Below, one piece after another: positions 14,596-21,142 of a stretch of 38,000 nt of DNA (the first letter of the stretch is position 1; each line of letters begins with the position of its first letter). Source of the DNA: a virus. The notes below the pieces were generated by a model. The model saw nothing but the letters and a program-made list of their open reading frames with translations. It searched no databases and was not told the origin of the DNA. A program made the position numbers and the translations under genes. The stretch lies in the IMG/VR virus record IMGVR_UViG_3300022750_000026, positions 1-38,000 of that record; one strand, written 5' to 3'.

Positions 14596-14844
14596 TTAAG
14601 CAGTTCTGGTTTTGATGGCGTATTCGTATTCGGCCAGCCGCAAAGCAAAGCGCCGGGCGAGGGAGTACGCCGTGTCTTGGTTGTTGGTCAGGAACAAATA
14701 GCCGTGCTTCAAATTATCCGGCATTGTCTGATGCTGGTCTAACTCAATGACATTATCGAGGCCGTGCCGTTCCATGAGGATGGCAGCCTGCGAAGTTTTG
14801 CCGCACCCTCGCGGACCATACACCACGAGCGAAACGTTAGCCAT
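14596..14844 (-). CDS. Small P-loop ATPase, 82 aa
   Basis: The product starts MANVSLVVYGPRGCGKTSQA, giving a textbook Walker A (GPRGCGKT, about 10-17) at the end of a first beta strand. GYLFLTNN may supply a second strand. It is short for a full AAA+ domain and may act in a complex. GAGGA precedes the ATG at 14844; the longer open frame overlaps the gene upstream and has no ribosome site. Substrate and role are unknown. Confidence 0.75.
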   Translation of the reverse strand: MANVSLVVYGPRGCGKTSQAAILMERHGLDNVIELDQHQTMPDNLKHGYLFLTNNQDTAYSLARRFALRLAEYEYAIKTRTA

Positions 14845-15031
14845 TTTGATTGTCCTCTTTGATGCCGAGGGCATCACAGGTCGCCAAGAACAGGCGATAG
14901 GCAGTGGAAATTTCCGGCTTGTTATAGCCTGTGTGTGAGGTGAAGCGGTGCTGACGCACCACCTCAGGCAGCATGGCATGCAAGTCGGCATAGATCCGTT
15001 CGAACATATCTTGAAGATCTTGCCGTGTCAT
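14837..15031 (-). CDS. 64-residue helical protein
   Basis: The product starts MTRQDLQDMFERIYADLHAM and is largely helical, ending LGIKEDNQNG. AAGGAG seven bases upstream sets the start. That ribosome site lies in a 34-bp repeat copied from the junction after the DUF3102 gene. It overlaps the ATPase start by 8 bp. Function is unknown. Confidence 0.68.
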   Translation of the reverse strand: MTRQDLQDMFERIYADLHAMLPEVVRQHRFTSHTGYNKPEISTAYRLFLATCDALGIKEDNQNG

Positions 15032-15062
15032 TTCAGTACTCCTTCTTGATGATGTCGTAGGC
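15029..15062. repeat. 34-bp direct repeat, copy 1
   Basis: Identical to 15181-15214, offset 152 bp. Read on the minus strand it contains the last codons of the DUF3102 gene (AYDIIKKEY-stop) and the next ATG, but here it is a remnant that provides the ribosome site of the 64-residue gene. Confidence 0.95.
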
Positions 15063-15072
15063 TCGCGCCCCG

Positions 15073-15183
15073 CTAATCCAAGCTTTCGCATGGGCAACCG
15101 CATTTTGGGCATTTATCGACTACTCGCAGTGTCCAATGCCCCCACCACCCACATTTGGGGTTTGTACATGCCTCGAAGCCCAT
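15073..15183 (-). CDS. 36-residue zinc-ribbon protein
   Basis: A short frame MGFEACTNPKCGWWGHWTLR then VVDKCPKCGCPCESLD. Two Cys pairs (CTNPKC and CPKC, with more Cys after) make a clear zinc ribbon. AAGGAG precedes the ATG by seven bases. The gene is exactly enclosed by the two 34-bp repeats and so looks like a small inserted cassette. Function is unknown. Confidence 0.75.
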   Translation of the reverse strand: MGFEACTNPKCGWWGHWTLRVVDKCPKCGCPCESLD

Positions 15184-15214
15184 TTCAGTACTCCTTCTTG
15201 ATGATGTCGTAGGC
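15181..15214. repeat. 34-bp direct repeat, copy 2
   Basis: The copy at the true end of the DUF3102 gene. It has the last codons, the stop TGA, the SD AAGGAG and the ATG of the zinc-ribbon gene. Recombination with copy 1 would remove exactly the 152-bp zinc-ribbon cassette. Confidence 0.95.
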
Positions 15215-16123
15215 GCGGGTGATGGTTTTCAGCAGGCGTTCTTCATCAGCCTGCCCGGTGACCTCGTTGTCCATGCCGCGCTCGATGAACAGGAGGGATT
15301 GGCGGTTTGGCAGTTCGGCCGGGTCGATGTCGAGGCCAAACACCAACCACGCCCACTCGACCGGTTTGATGCCCTTCCACGGTTCGGTTTTGGTGGGGTC
15401 GAGCTTCTTGAGGCGCTCGACGCAGTCCATCATCATGATCTGGCCGATCACCACACGGACATTCGGGCCTGCAGGCTGCGCCGGGGCAGTTGGTGGTTTG
15501 ATGGTCGGGGCCGGTTTTGGCGGGGCAGTGTCCGCACCGGCATCCGGGGCCATTGCGTCGCAGTTGATGGTTTCGTACTCACCTTCAACGGTCGTGGGGG
15601 TTGGCTCGCCGAGTTTGAAATCTGGCTCGCGGGTTTCCTTGATGGCGTCACGCACTGTGGTGCGAGTGATTGGCTCATTCTCGGCCAGTTTGTCGCGGAT
15701 GTGGATCAGGACGCTGTCCGGGGCCGAAATCAGCTCTTTCAGGGTGCTGACCGGCAGGGCATCGACCATTTCCTGTGTGATGCGGCCTTCACCGACCATG
15801 GTGGCGAGGTTCATCAGCTTGTTGGCGGTGGACTTGTTGTTGATTTGGGTGTTGGCTTCGCGCCATTTGCCAAACTGCAGGTCGCCGGGGATCAGGGCAC
15901 GTGCTTCATTCAGCAGGCGGCCGACTTTGATTTGGGCCTTGGCCACGTCTTTGGCGGTCGCCTCGACGATTTCATTGATGCCTGCGCTGATTTTGGTCAG
16001 CTTGGCGATGCCCGCGCCGTCCACGCCGTGATACCACTTGCTGCCATCTTGGGTGGAGTGCGGGTCAGCCAGCGAGCCTGCGGGGGCGATGCCCAAGGCT
16101 GCGCGTTGGTCTTTGTAGCTCAT
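15185..16123 (-). CDS. DUF3102 protein (ParB-like region), 312 aa
   Basis: The product has 312 residues. About 45-105 matches DUF3102: EIVEATAKDVAKAQIKVGRLLNEARALIPG as a type, then FGKWREANTQINNKSTANKLMNLA. A helix-turn-helix-like part (ITQEMVDALPVSTLKELI) follows, then a Pro/Ala-rich linker (about 175-235) and a C-terminal domain with PVEWAWLVFG. DUF3102 proteins are thought to bind DNA and resemble part of ParB. It is the first gene after promoter C, with AAGGGG before the ATG. ParB-like function is inferred only. Confidence 0.78.
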   Translation of the reverse strand: MSYKDQRAALGIAPAGSLADPHSTQDGSKWYHGVDGAGIAKLTKISAGINEIVEATAKDVAKAQIKVGRLLNEARALIPGDLQFGKWREANTQINNKSTANKLMNLATMVGEGRITQEMVDALPVSTLKELISAPDSVLIHIRDKLAENEPITRTTVRDAIKETREPDFKLGEPTPTTVEGEYETINCDAMAPDAGADTAPPKPAPTIKPPTAPAQPAGPNVRVVIGQIMMMDCVERLKKLDPTKTEPWKGIKPVEWAWLVFGLDIDPAELPNRQSLLFIERGMDNEVTGQADEERLLKTITRAYDIIKKEY

Positions 16124-16161
16124 TTTGTTTCCCCTTCGTTATTGACGGAACCAGAACCTGT

Positions 16162-16202
16162 ATTATACCATACATGCAATGGCGTGCATACTACCGCTCG
16201 TC
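16162..16202 (-). promoter_or_regulatory. Promoter C: GACGAGCGGTAGTA element plus TGGTATAAT
   Basis: On the minus strand the element ends in the TAG stop of the upstream gene (16193-16191). Exactly 24 bp after CGGTA comes TATAAT (16167-16162) with TGG in front. The predicted start is about 30 bases before the ATG at 16123. Bases after the -10 match promoter D. Confidence 0.88.
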
Positions 16203-16748
16203 GCCCGCCGCGAACGGATAATCCCATGCATGCCACACTGTCGTGAACGGCGAAGGGCAGTGCTTGCCGTTATGCTCGGATTTCGGGCGCAGACAGTTGG
16301 TGCACGGGTCTGCCGAGGATTCGTTGGACTTGACGCCGCCCCGGATTGCGGCTTGGAGTCTCTCGTTAAAGTCTTCTTTAGACTCATCAGGACCTTGCAC
16401 AATAAGACCGCTTCCGAGTGAGTACACGGCAACGAATTTCGGTTCAGGGAACATCACTTCAATTGGAATTTTGTCGGGCCAGTTTTTGTCGCGGGCCGTG
16501 AACGAGCCATCCCAATTACCTTCAAACTCCGGGATGCCGTCGAGCAAATGGACCTCGGAGGGGGCGATGTGCCACGACACTTGGGTGTCGCCGGGCAGCA
16601 CTACGTAAACCACGTTCGCCCATGGATCGCCGTCGGGCTTGGAGGTGTCGATACCCCGGCCCGCCTTCCACCCGGCAGCCAAGGCTGCTTTGCAAAAGGC
16701 AATGGCGAGGTTGTTGCGTTGGCGGTACAGCTCGTTAATCTGATCCAT
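16191..16748 (-). CDS. Conserved phage protein with zinc-type cysteines, 185 aa
   Basis: The product has an N-terminal helix (NELYRQRNNLAIAFCKAALAAG), a beta region with VVYVVLPGDTQVSWHI and NWDGSFTARD, and a C-terminal part with CTNCLRPKSEHNGKHC that could bind zinc. Proteins with this VSWH...WDG layout occur in many phages without a known role. It overlaps the previous gene by 14 bp and is the last gene of the unit from promoter F; its stop lies in promoter C. Confidence 0.72.
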   Translation of the reverse strand: MDQINELYRQRNNLAIAFCKAALAAGWKAGRGIDTSKPDGDPWANVVYVVLPGDTQVSWHIAPSEVHLLDGIPEFEGNWDGSFTARDKNWPDKIPIEVMFPEPKFVAVYSLGSGLIVQGPDESKEDFNERLQAAIRGGVKSNESSADPCTNCLRPKSEHNGKHCPSPFTTVWHAWDYPFAAGDER

Positions 16749-16917
16749 TCTCGGCCTCTAACAGTTCTTTCAGCAGTTTGCGTTGGCGCTGGATGGCGCG
16801 GGCGGTTGTCATGAAACGTTTGGCCAAGACTTCGTTGGAGAGTTTATGCTCCAAAATCATCTTGTTCTGGCGCTCATTGAACCGGAGAGATTGCATTGTT
16901 GCAGCTAAAAGGCTCAT
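16735..16917 (-). CDS. 60-residue helical, HTH-like protein
   Basis: The product starts MSLLAATMQSLRFNERQNKM. The part LSNEVLAKRFMTTARAIQRQRKLL reads as a helix-turn-helix followed by a basic helix, so a small DNA-binding protein is possible. GAGGAA sets the start at 16917, which overlaps the previous stop (ATGA). Confidence 0.65.
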   Translation of the reverse strand: MSLLAATMQSLRFNERQNKMILEHKLSNEVLAKRFMTTARAIQRQRKLLKELLEAENGSD

Positions 16918-17180
16918 GTTTTGTTCCTCGCATATTCTCCCATCAGTTCTTGGATCACGCACTTTGTTTCACGTGAAACCATGACTTCCACCGGACCACC
17001 GGGGCCGCGCAAAGCAACGCGGTCGTACATGTGATAGTGGGCCACCTTAAGAGGTGGCAGTTCGGCATTCTCGTTGGTAAAAAATGTCTCGGTTTTATCC
17101 GGTTCGTATACTGCAAAACTCCGCATGTTGGGTTCGACCGCGTAGACTTTCCCGGCCCAAGGGCCTCCTATGAACAGCAT
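16914..17180 (-). CDS. GGPWAGK-motif protein, 88 aa
   Basis: The product starts MLFIGGPWAGKVYAV and is beta-rich, with HYHMYDRVALRG in the middle. It shares the GGPWxGK turn with the C-terminal half of the gene at 9267. GAGGAG precedes the ATG. It contains a perfect 14-bp parS palindrome in its coding sequence. Function is unknown. Confidence 0.68.
   Translation of the reverse strand: MLFIGGPWAGKVYAVEPNMRSFAVYEPDKTETFFTNENAELPPLKVAHYHMYDRVALRGPGGPVEVMVSRETKCVIQELMGEYARNKT
16966..16979. promoter_or_regulatory. parS-like site 2 (GTTTCACGTGAAAC, perfect palindrome)
   Basis: With its flanks it reads TGTTTCACGTGAAACC, 15 of 16 bases of the bacterial parS consensus TGTTYCACGTGRAACA. It lies inside the GGPWAGK gene. 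Confidence 0.72.
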
Positions 17181-17461
17181 ATCAGCTCCTCATGCAGCAA
17201 GGACTCATGCTTAGCCTTGGCTGCATTGATGGCATCCAACAGTTTGGTTTGTTTGGCGTCCCGGCTAGACCAAATGGCCTTCATGTCGGCCAGCAGCGCC
17301 GCCAATGCACCCTCATAGGTGGTGAACACTTGGGTGTCGAGGAGCACCCAACGGCGCGAGCCGATGTAAATGTTGGAGCGCCGGCCGGGGTCAAAGCGGT
17401 TAGGATCCTTTTCGATCCTCTCCACCCGGCGCATGCGGAGGTTGGCCATAAACAGGCTCAT
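17168..17461 (-). CDS. 97-residue protein of unknown function
   Basis: A basic N-terminal half (MANLRMRRVERIEKDPNRFD), a short beta part (RRWVLLDTQVFTTYE) and a C-terminal helix ending in a double Cys. The start at 17461 overlaps the previous stop as ATGA. No family is recognised. Confidence 0.65.
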   Translation of the reverse strand: MSLFMANLRMRRVERIEKDPNRFDPGRRSNIYIGSRRWVLLDTQVFTTYEGALAALLADMKAIWSSRDAKQTKLLDAINAAKAKHESLLHEELICCS

Positions 17462-17790
17462 TTCGGCTCCCGAAACTCGGCAAGGGCTGCTCGCATAGCC
17501 ACAACACGTGGGCCGTTGGTGTTGCCGATGACTTTGAGCAATTCATCAAGCTCATCGAGGACGGGTTTCACGCGCTCCATCAAGCCGTCATAGCTGGAGC
17601 GGGCAGTGGTGCCGAGGTCAACCCGCTGTTGCTCGTCGCCGGGCATTTCAACGACCAGCTGGACGAGGCCGTCCGGGCGCAACTGCCATTCACCGGCACA
17701 GACCGAGGCGCCGGTTTCGTCTTCGCATTCAATGAATGTGCAGCCAGTAGGGCCGGGAGTTTTGTCACATACAAATCGCAATTGTTTCAT
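17458..17790 (-). CDS. 110-residue protein of unknown function
   Basis: The product starts MKQLRFVCDKTPGPTGCTFI. The first half is beta-rich with three Cys, and the second half is helical (RVKPVLDELDELLKVIG). GGAGC upstream sets the start at 17790; the longer open frame runs into the gene upstream. No known family. Confidence 0.65.
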   Translation of the reverse strand: MKQLRFVCDKTPGPTGCTFIECEDETGASVCAGEWQLRPDGLVQLVVEMPGDEQQRVDLGTTARSSYDGLMERVKPVLDELDELLKVIGNTNGPRVVAMRAALAEFREPK

Positions 17791-17791
17791 A

Positions 17792-18001
17792 TCAGTACGC
17801 TCCAATTTTACCGCAAAAGTCGATGTAGGCATCAAAAGGCGAGACGCCGAAACCGATGTCAACGAAATGATCGAGTGTGTCGCGGCCCGAAAGCCACGTG
17901 ACCCAGAACACGGGCTGGTTAAAGCGGGTGCCTGTGTTCAGAGTTTGTTGGAACCGCATCGGCACGCCGTTAACTAGGCGTGTCACATTCGTTTCTGCCA
18001 T
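17792..18001 (-). CDS. 69-residue protein of unknown function
   Basis: The product starts MAETNVTRLVNGVPMRFQQT and is probably a small beta-rich fold (PVFWVTWLSG, SPFDAYIDFCG). GGAGGTAGA lies before the ATG at 18001. It overlaps no neighbour and lies one base from the next start. No family is known. Confidence 0.62.
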   Translation of the reverse strand: MAETNVTRLVNGVPMRFQQTLNTGTRFNQPVFWVTWLSGRDTLDHFVDIGFGVSPFDAYIDFCGKIGAY

Positions 18002-18002
18002 T

Positions 18003-18185
18003 CTACCTCCAAGGCTGCATAGCCCAACGTTCAAAACGTTTCTTGATGTCGATTGATTGGTACGGGCAGCGCACGGCGGTCATTTCTTTGCCGTCATTGC
18101 GCACGACCGCGTAAAACTGGCAGACGCCGGACCTTTTGGTTCGCCTGCGACACGGAACGATTTCATACGTCCAGCGCGGTTTCAT
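18003..18185 (-). CDS. 60-residue basic small protein
   Basis: The product starts MKPRWTYEIVPCRRRTKRSG, then GVCQFYAVVRNDGKEMTAVR. It is basic and beta-rich. The start overlaps the previous stop (ATGA). No family is recognised. Confidence 0.62.
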   Translation of the reverse strand: MKPRWTYEIVPCRRRTKRSGVCQFYAVVRNDGKEMTAVRCPYQSIDIKKRFERWAMQPWR

Positions 18186-18328
18186 TTTGGCATGTGGTCG
18201 TTGTACGCCCGAACCCAACCCGCGTCCCAACGTACATGCGAACGCGGCGACTTTTCTTTGTCAAACTTGTTCATTTGGCGCAGGTCGCGGCGCAGGTAGG
18301 CGGCGTAACCTTCTTCAAATGGAGTCAT
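18182..18328 (-). CDS. 48-residue small protein
   Basis: The product starts MTPFEEGYAAYLRRDLRQMN and contains RWDAGWVRAYNDH. The 'F..GY.AY' start and 'W..GW..A' end are typical of tiny phage early proteins of unknown function. AGGAGG sets the start, which overlaps the previous stop. Confidence 0.65.
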   Translation of the reverse strand: MTPFEEGYAAYLRRDLRQMNKFDKEKSPRSHVRWDAGWVRAYNDHMPK

Positions 18329-18534
18329 AGTAGCCTCCTGAGCTTCTCCATACAATCGGTTTGATTGTCCACACCCAAAGCCGTCCACACTTGGGACAAG
18401 GCGCAGGTTTGGGCCTGAGCAGCCATGCTGTCAGATGAATAGCCTTTAGCCCAATGCGGGCGCATGGCCTCCAACACTTCGATGTTGCTTTGAAGGCGTA
18501 TGATTTCTGCCTTCAACTCTGCTTTCTTCGCCAT
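18325..18534 (-). CDS. 69-residue helical protein
   Basis: The product starts MAKKAELKAEIIRLQSNIEV and is a helical coiled-coil type. AGGAGG lies before the ATG at 18534. The stop overlaps the next start. Function is unknown. Confidence 0.65.
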   Translation of the reverse strand: MAKKAELKAEIIRLQSNIEVLEAMRPHWAKGYSSDSMAAQAQTCALSQVWTALGVDNQTDCMEKLRRLL

Positions 18535-18542
18535 ACTGCCTC

Positions 18543-18788
18543 CTAGTTCAAAACAGGCCATGAAACCGAGACCTGCTCAGGGTGGGCCGCCACTTCAACT
18601 ACATTCGGCGCCCACATGAACTGGCCATTGATGAAATTGAGCTTGCCCTCGTAGATGTTGGTCGACTCCATCGGAGTCATGAGGCGGTTAGGGCAATCGG
18701 CAGGCATGTCAACTCCTATAAACCCGCCGCATACGAGGCAGCACGACGGACCGCGCATGCCGATGGCTTTGAGCCGGTGCCCGGCCAT
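18543..18788 (-). CDS. Small CxxC protein with PxDCPxxxM motif
   Basis: The product has 81 residues, with CCLVCGGFIGVDMPADCPNRLM followed by YEGKLNFINGQFMW. This layout (Cys pair, 'DCP', then 'G.L.F..G.W') recurs in phages of Gram-negative bacteria; function is unknown. The ATG overlaps the upstream TAA (TAATG), so the long start is kept, but a start at Met11 is also possible. Confidence 0.68.
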   Translation of the reverse strand: MAGHRLKAIGMRGPSCCLVCGGFIGVDMPADCPNRLMTPMESTNIYEGKLNFINGQFMWAPNVVEVAAHPEQVSVSWPVLN

Positions 18789-18973
18789 TACGGTTGAGTC
18801 GATTTGGTGCGGGAATCGTTGGCCATGACGGCCAGATCGATCCGTTGGTTGTAGCTGCGGTTATACAGCACAAAACAGATCCACGGTACGATCCAGAAAC
18901 CTGCTGTCAACAGGAACAGGATGAAGTGAAGGAGGTGCGACGTTTTGCGGTATTGCAGAGCTTGCAGGTTCAT
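18788..18973 (-). CDS. Small membrane protein, superinfection-immunity-like
   Basis: The product has 61 residues and starts MNLQALQYRKTSHLLHFILF. One or two closely spaced membrane segments (LLHFILFLLTAGFWIVPWICFVLY) are followed by a charged tail. The 'H..LFLLTGG.W..W' type of segment resembles phage Imm-type superinfection immunity proteins, but the match is only by eye. GGAGA sets the start at 18973. Confidence 0.62.
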   Translation of the reverse strand: MNLQALQYRKTSHLLHFILFLLTAGFWIVPWICFVLYNRSYNQRIDLAVMANDSRTKSTQP

Positions 18974-19061
18974 AACGATTCTCCACACGAGTTGATACGC
19001 AAACAGCGATTGAGATTAGGGAGTGCCAGATGACAGCTCCAAGAACAAGCCAGAACAGCAT
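18861..19061 (-). CDS. Possible single-TM protein, 66 aa
   Basis: The frame starts MLFWLVLGAVIWHSLISIAV, a convincing membrane or signal segment, then a Pro-rich tail. It overlaps the next gene by 113 bp in another frame and has no strong ribosome site; a Met 12 codons earlier is an alternative. Listed with caution. Confidence 0.4.
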   Translation of the reverse strand: MLFWLVLGAVIWHSLISIAVCVSTRVENRYEPASSAIPQNVAPPSLHPVPVDSRFLDRTVDLFCAV

Positions 19062-19069
19062 CCGGGCGT

Positions 19070-19471
19070 TCACTGGATCATCTTCTTCGTGAAACATTGC
19101 GCGCAGTAAAAAACTGGCTCAGTCTCGATGTGCCGGATTTTGTCGACGAATTGAACCAGACTGCCCCGGCCTTTCTGCTCGCAAATAATGCAGATGCCAA
19201 GTACACCGAACATTGGGGCAGCTTTCTTGAAATCCTGTATGCCGGGGCCGCCCTCAAGCGATTTCTTGATGACCTCGATGCCTTCATCAACGAACACGCC
19301 CATTGGCACATTCTTGCGAGCTTTGGCGCGGGCGTTGAAAATCCAAACATTGGCGAGGATCGCGGCCATTGATGCCCGCATGCGGTCACCCTCTAAACGC
19401 TGATCGTAGTCAAGATTGGGGAGAAGTTCGCATGCACGGGGGTGCTGGTTCCAAGGGGTGAGGCGATTCAT
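19070..19471 (-). CDS. 133-residue protein with two CxxC pairs
   Basis: The product has a helical core (RASMAAILANVWIFNARAKA) and a C-terminal zinc-ribbon-like pair set, CIIC near residue 95 and CAQC near 124. The start overlaps the previous stop (ATGA). A regulatory or nucleic-acid role is possible but unproven. Confidence 0.68.
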   Translation of the reverse strand: MNRLTPWNQHPRACELLPNLDYDQRLEGDRMRASMAAILANVWIFNARAKARKNVPMGVFVDEGIEVIKKSLEGGPGIQDFKKAAPMFGVLGICIICEQKGRGSLVQFVDKIRHIETEPVFYCAQCFTKKMIQ

Positions 19472-19800
19472 GACCTACCCCCGACTTTAGCTTCGAGTTT
19501 GCTGATGCGCAGGAGGAGGGTCTTAACGACATCTGACTCGCCCTGCAGGCCGAAAGACTCCAAATCGGCGATGCGCTTGAGCAGCTTTTCGTTGTTTTGC
19601 GACAGGCTGGTGATCGTGTAGGCGGCTTGGGTCAAGCCTTCATTCACGCCTTTGGCCATGCCCATGTAGAAGGCATGCTCGATGTCGGCAATAGTGAACG
19701 AGACCAAACGCCTTGAGTCGACGCTAGGCTTGCCCGTTTCCTCGAAGGCGTTGTGGGCAGCGAAAGCCTTGAAAGCGGCTTGGTATGTGTCAGTGGCCAT
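19468..19800 (-). CDS. 110-residue coiled-coil protein, first gene after promoter F
   Basis: The product starts MATDTYQAAFKAFAAHNAFE and ends with a long coiled coil (LSQNNEKLLKRIADLESFG...LLLRISKLEAKV). AGGAGAG lies upstream of the ATG. It is the first gene of a unit of about a dozen small genes that runs to 16191. No family is known. Confidence 0.7.
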   Translation of the reverse strand: MATDTYQAAFKAFAAHNAFEETGKPSVDSRRLVSFTIADIEHAFYMGMAKGVNEGLTQAAYTITSLSQNNEKLLKRIADLESFGLQGESDVVKTLLLRISKLEAKVGGRS

Positions 19801-19838
19801 TGGTCACTCTCCTAAGAAGCGTTGGTGTAGGAAGCTTC

Positions 19839-19879
19839 ATTGTATCATGGAGGACCCCGGCTGAATACTACCGTCCATC
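19839..19879 (-). promoter_or_regulatory. Promoter F: GATGGACGGTAGTA element plus TGATACAAT
   Basis: On the minus strand the element is a weaker match, but CGGTA is again 24 bp from the -10 (TACAAT, 19844-19839, preceded by TGA). Sequence after the -10 starts GAAG, as in promoter E. It lies at the left edge of the iteron block. Confidence 0.75.
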
Positions 19880-19880
19880 G

Positions 19881-20339
19881 GATCGCGGAGGGTGGACCGG
19901 GCGGCACTGGGGGAAGTTATTGTGGGGCGCAGGCAGGACGCAAGAAAGCTATTGGGCGGATTTAATATGCCGGAGGAGGCTGGATTTGTGGTCTGGAAGG
20001 GGGGAAGTTATTGGGAATGGACCGGGTCTGGACCGGGTCTGCCGTCGACATAGAACCTCGGAGAGACCCCGAAGGACCGGGGGTGGGCCGGGTATCGAGA
20101 ATCGTCCAACTAGAAAAGAATAAGAGGGAGAGAGACCCTCCCCCCTCTTCCCCTTGCCGTAGGCCGGGAGAGACGTCTTGGTACCCCGCAAGGGGAAGGA
20201 GGGGGAGGTTCCGTCTCCCCGGCTATTCGCCGGAAGGTCAGGACACCCGAGACACCCGGCCAGTGCCCGTCGTCCGGGGGTCAGGCCGATATCCTATCTC
20301 CGCCATCTGGCCGGTCCACGCCGGTCCATGGTGAGGAGG
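19881..20339. other. Non-coding GGACCGG-iteron block, candidate replication origin
   Basis: No convincing gene lies in these 459 bases. The plus strand is purine- and G-rich. GGACCGGG occurs at 19894, 20019, 20030 and 20074; CCGGTCC (its reverse complement core) occurs at 20311 and 20321. GGGGGAAGTTATTG occurs at 19909 and 20000. A large inverted repeat lies at 20140-20205 and a CCGGC-TATTC-GCCGG hairpin at 20219-20233. Iterons plus a cruciform-type repeat in a gene-free block suit an origin; a packaging or regulatory site is the main alternative. Confidence 0.6.
20140..20205. repeat. 18-bp inverted repeat with 30-base centre
   Basis: Arms 20140-20157 and 20188-20205 pair at 16 of 18 positions; the inner 11 (CTTCCCCTTGC/GCAAGGGGAAG) are perfect. 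The centre holds the palindrome AGACGTCT. The arms are polypyrimidine and polypurine, so cruciform or triplex forms are possible. Confidence 0.8.
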
Positions 20340-20768
20340 TTAGTTGTTCCGGATGCGGCTGTATTTCTGGCGTGCGGACAGTTCGAACTCATAAACCCCG
20401 TAGAAGGTCCCTTTGTACCACACGTGCCATCTTTTAGTGCGGGGGCTTTGCCGTACGCCATCCTCCCTGCTAACTTCTGGCTCCCGGTACGTGCCGAGCA
20501 GCTTTTGCAGCTTGACTTTGGCTGCCGCCTCAGTGCCAAACCCGGCCCTGTAAAAACCATCGAGGTACAAATTCCACTTGCCGGAGGCGGGATTAAATTC
20601 AATCCGCCAAGAAACCGACCGATCTTGGGCAGTGGGTTTGGGGGTCGAGTCGAAAACCGAGAGCGCCAGATTCGCCTCGCGCCGGCTGGGGTGGGTCGAA
20701 ATCAGCTTGCCGCCAAACCAAAACTCCCAGTCGTTGCCATTTTCGCAGTGTACGCCATTGTCTTTCAT
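20340..20768 (-). CDS. Protein with three degenerate W-type repeats, 142 aa
   Basis: The product has three similar units: WEFWFGGKLISTHPSRREA (about 14-40), WNLYLDGFYRAGFGTEAAA (about 65-92) and WHVWYKGTFYGVYEFELSA (about 113-138). Each reads strand-turn-strand-helix, starts with Trp and has a G, then an Ala in a helix. This resembles AP2-like or other small DNA-binding repeats, but no firm family match can be claimed. It lies directly beside the iteron block, so a role there is worth testing. Confidence 0.65.
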   Translation of the reverse strand: MKDNGVHCENGNDWEFWFGGKLISTHPSRREANLALSVFDSTPKPTAQDRSVSWRIEFNPASGKWNLYLDGFYRAGFGTEAAAKVKLQKLLGTYREPEVSREDGVRQSPRTKRWHVWYKGTFYGVYEFELSARQKYSRIRNN

Positions 20769-20834
20769 GCTAAATCCTCTTAGGTGCGGGGGTCGTTGCC
20801 ACCATTAGACCACGCCTTCTTGGGGCCGTCAATC

Positions 20835-20948
20835 CTTGCCCGACGAGCTTCCCGGAGGCCAGAGACGACGACGCCCGGCGAGGTCCGGGCGTCGGTGGGG
20901 GGTCGAACGTTCCACGGGCGGGGAGGTACGTTCCACGGGCACCGTGCC
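20835..20948. other. Structured non-coding region with half-parS repeats
   Basis: From left to right: CTTGCCCGACGAGC (20835-20848), identical to the start of the promoter B element but on the plus strand and without CGGTA; a perfect 9-bp hairpin GACGCCCGG/CCGGGCGTC (20870-20893); and ACGTTCCACGGGC at about 20907 and again at about 20930, each with half a parS core. The second copy runs into the palindrome GGGCACCGTGCCC. No gene is seen. Confidence 0.55.
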
Positions 20949-21134
20949 CTATGGTCGTCCGCCGTTGCATATGTCCTGTTCGATCTTGGCCGCTGTCACT
21001 TCACATTCGCGTTCGACGGGCACTGGCTCGACGACATACGCCCCGCAATTGTCGCATTGTCGGCTTTGTTCGCCATTGAGCAGGTCGATGACAGTGTAGG
21101 TCGTAGTGCCGGGGCATTTAAGATGATGTTCCAT
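20949..21134 (-). CDS. 61-residue zinc-ribbon-like protein
   Basis: The product starts MEHHLKCPGTTTYTVIDLLN and has CDNC plus two more Cys (ECEV, DIC). The start at 21134 follows GAGGTTTCAC; the start region GTTTCACATGGAACA resembles that of the gene to the right. Function is unknown. Confidence 0.65.
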   Translation of the reverse strand: MEHHLKCPGTTTYTVIDLLNGEQSRQCDNCGAYVVEPVPVERECEVTAAKIEQDICNGGRP

Positions 21135-21142
21135 GTGAAACC

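Noticed and set aside
15155-16246. 363-codon open frame on the plus strand
   Set aside because: Shadow of the DUF3102 gene; no ribosome site or domain, and it would cross promoter C.
19949-20191. 80-codon minus-strand frame in the iteron block
   Set aside because: Repeat-driven Pro/Ser/Arg-rich product without a ribosome site; non-coding function fits better.
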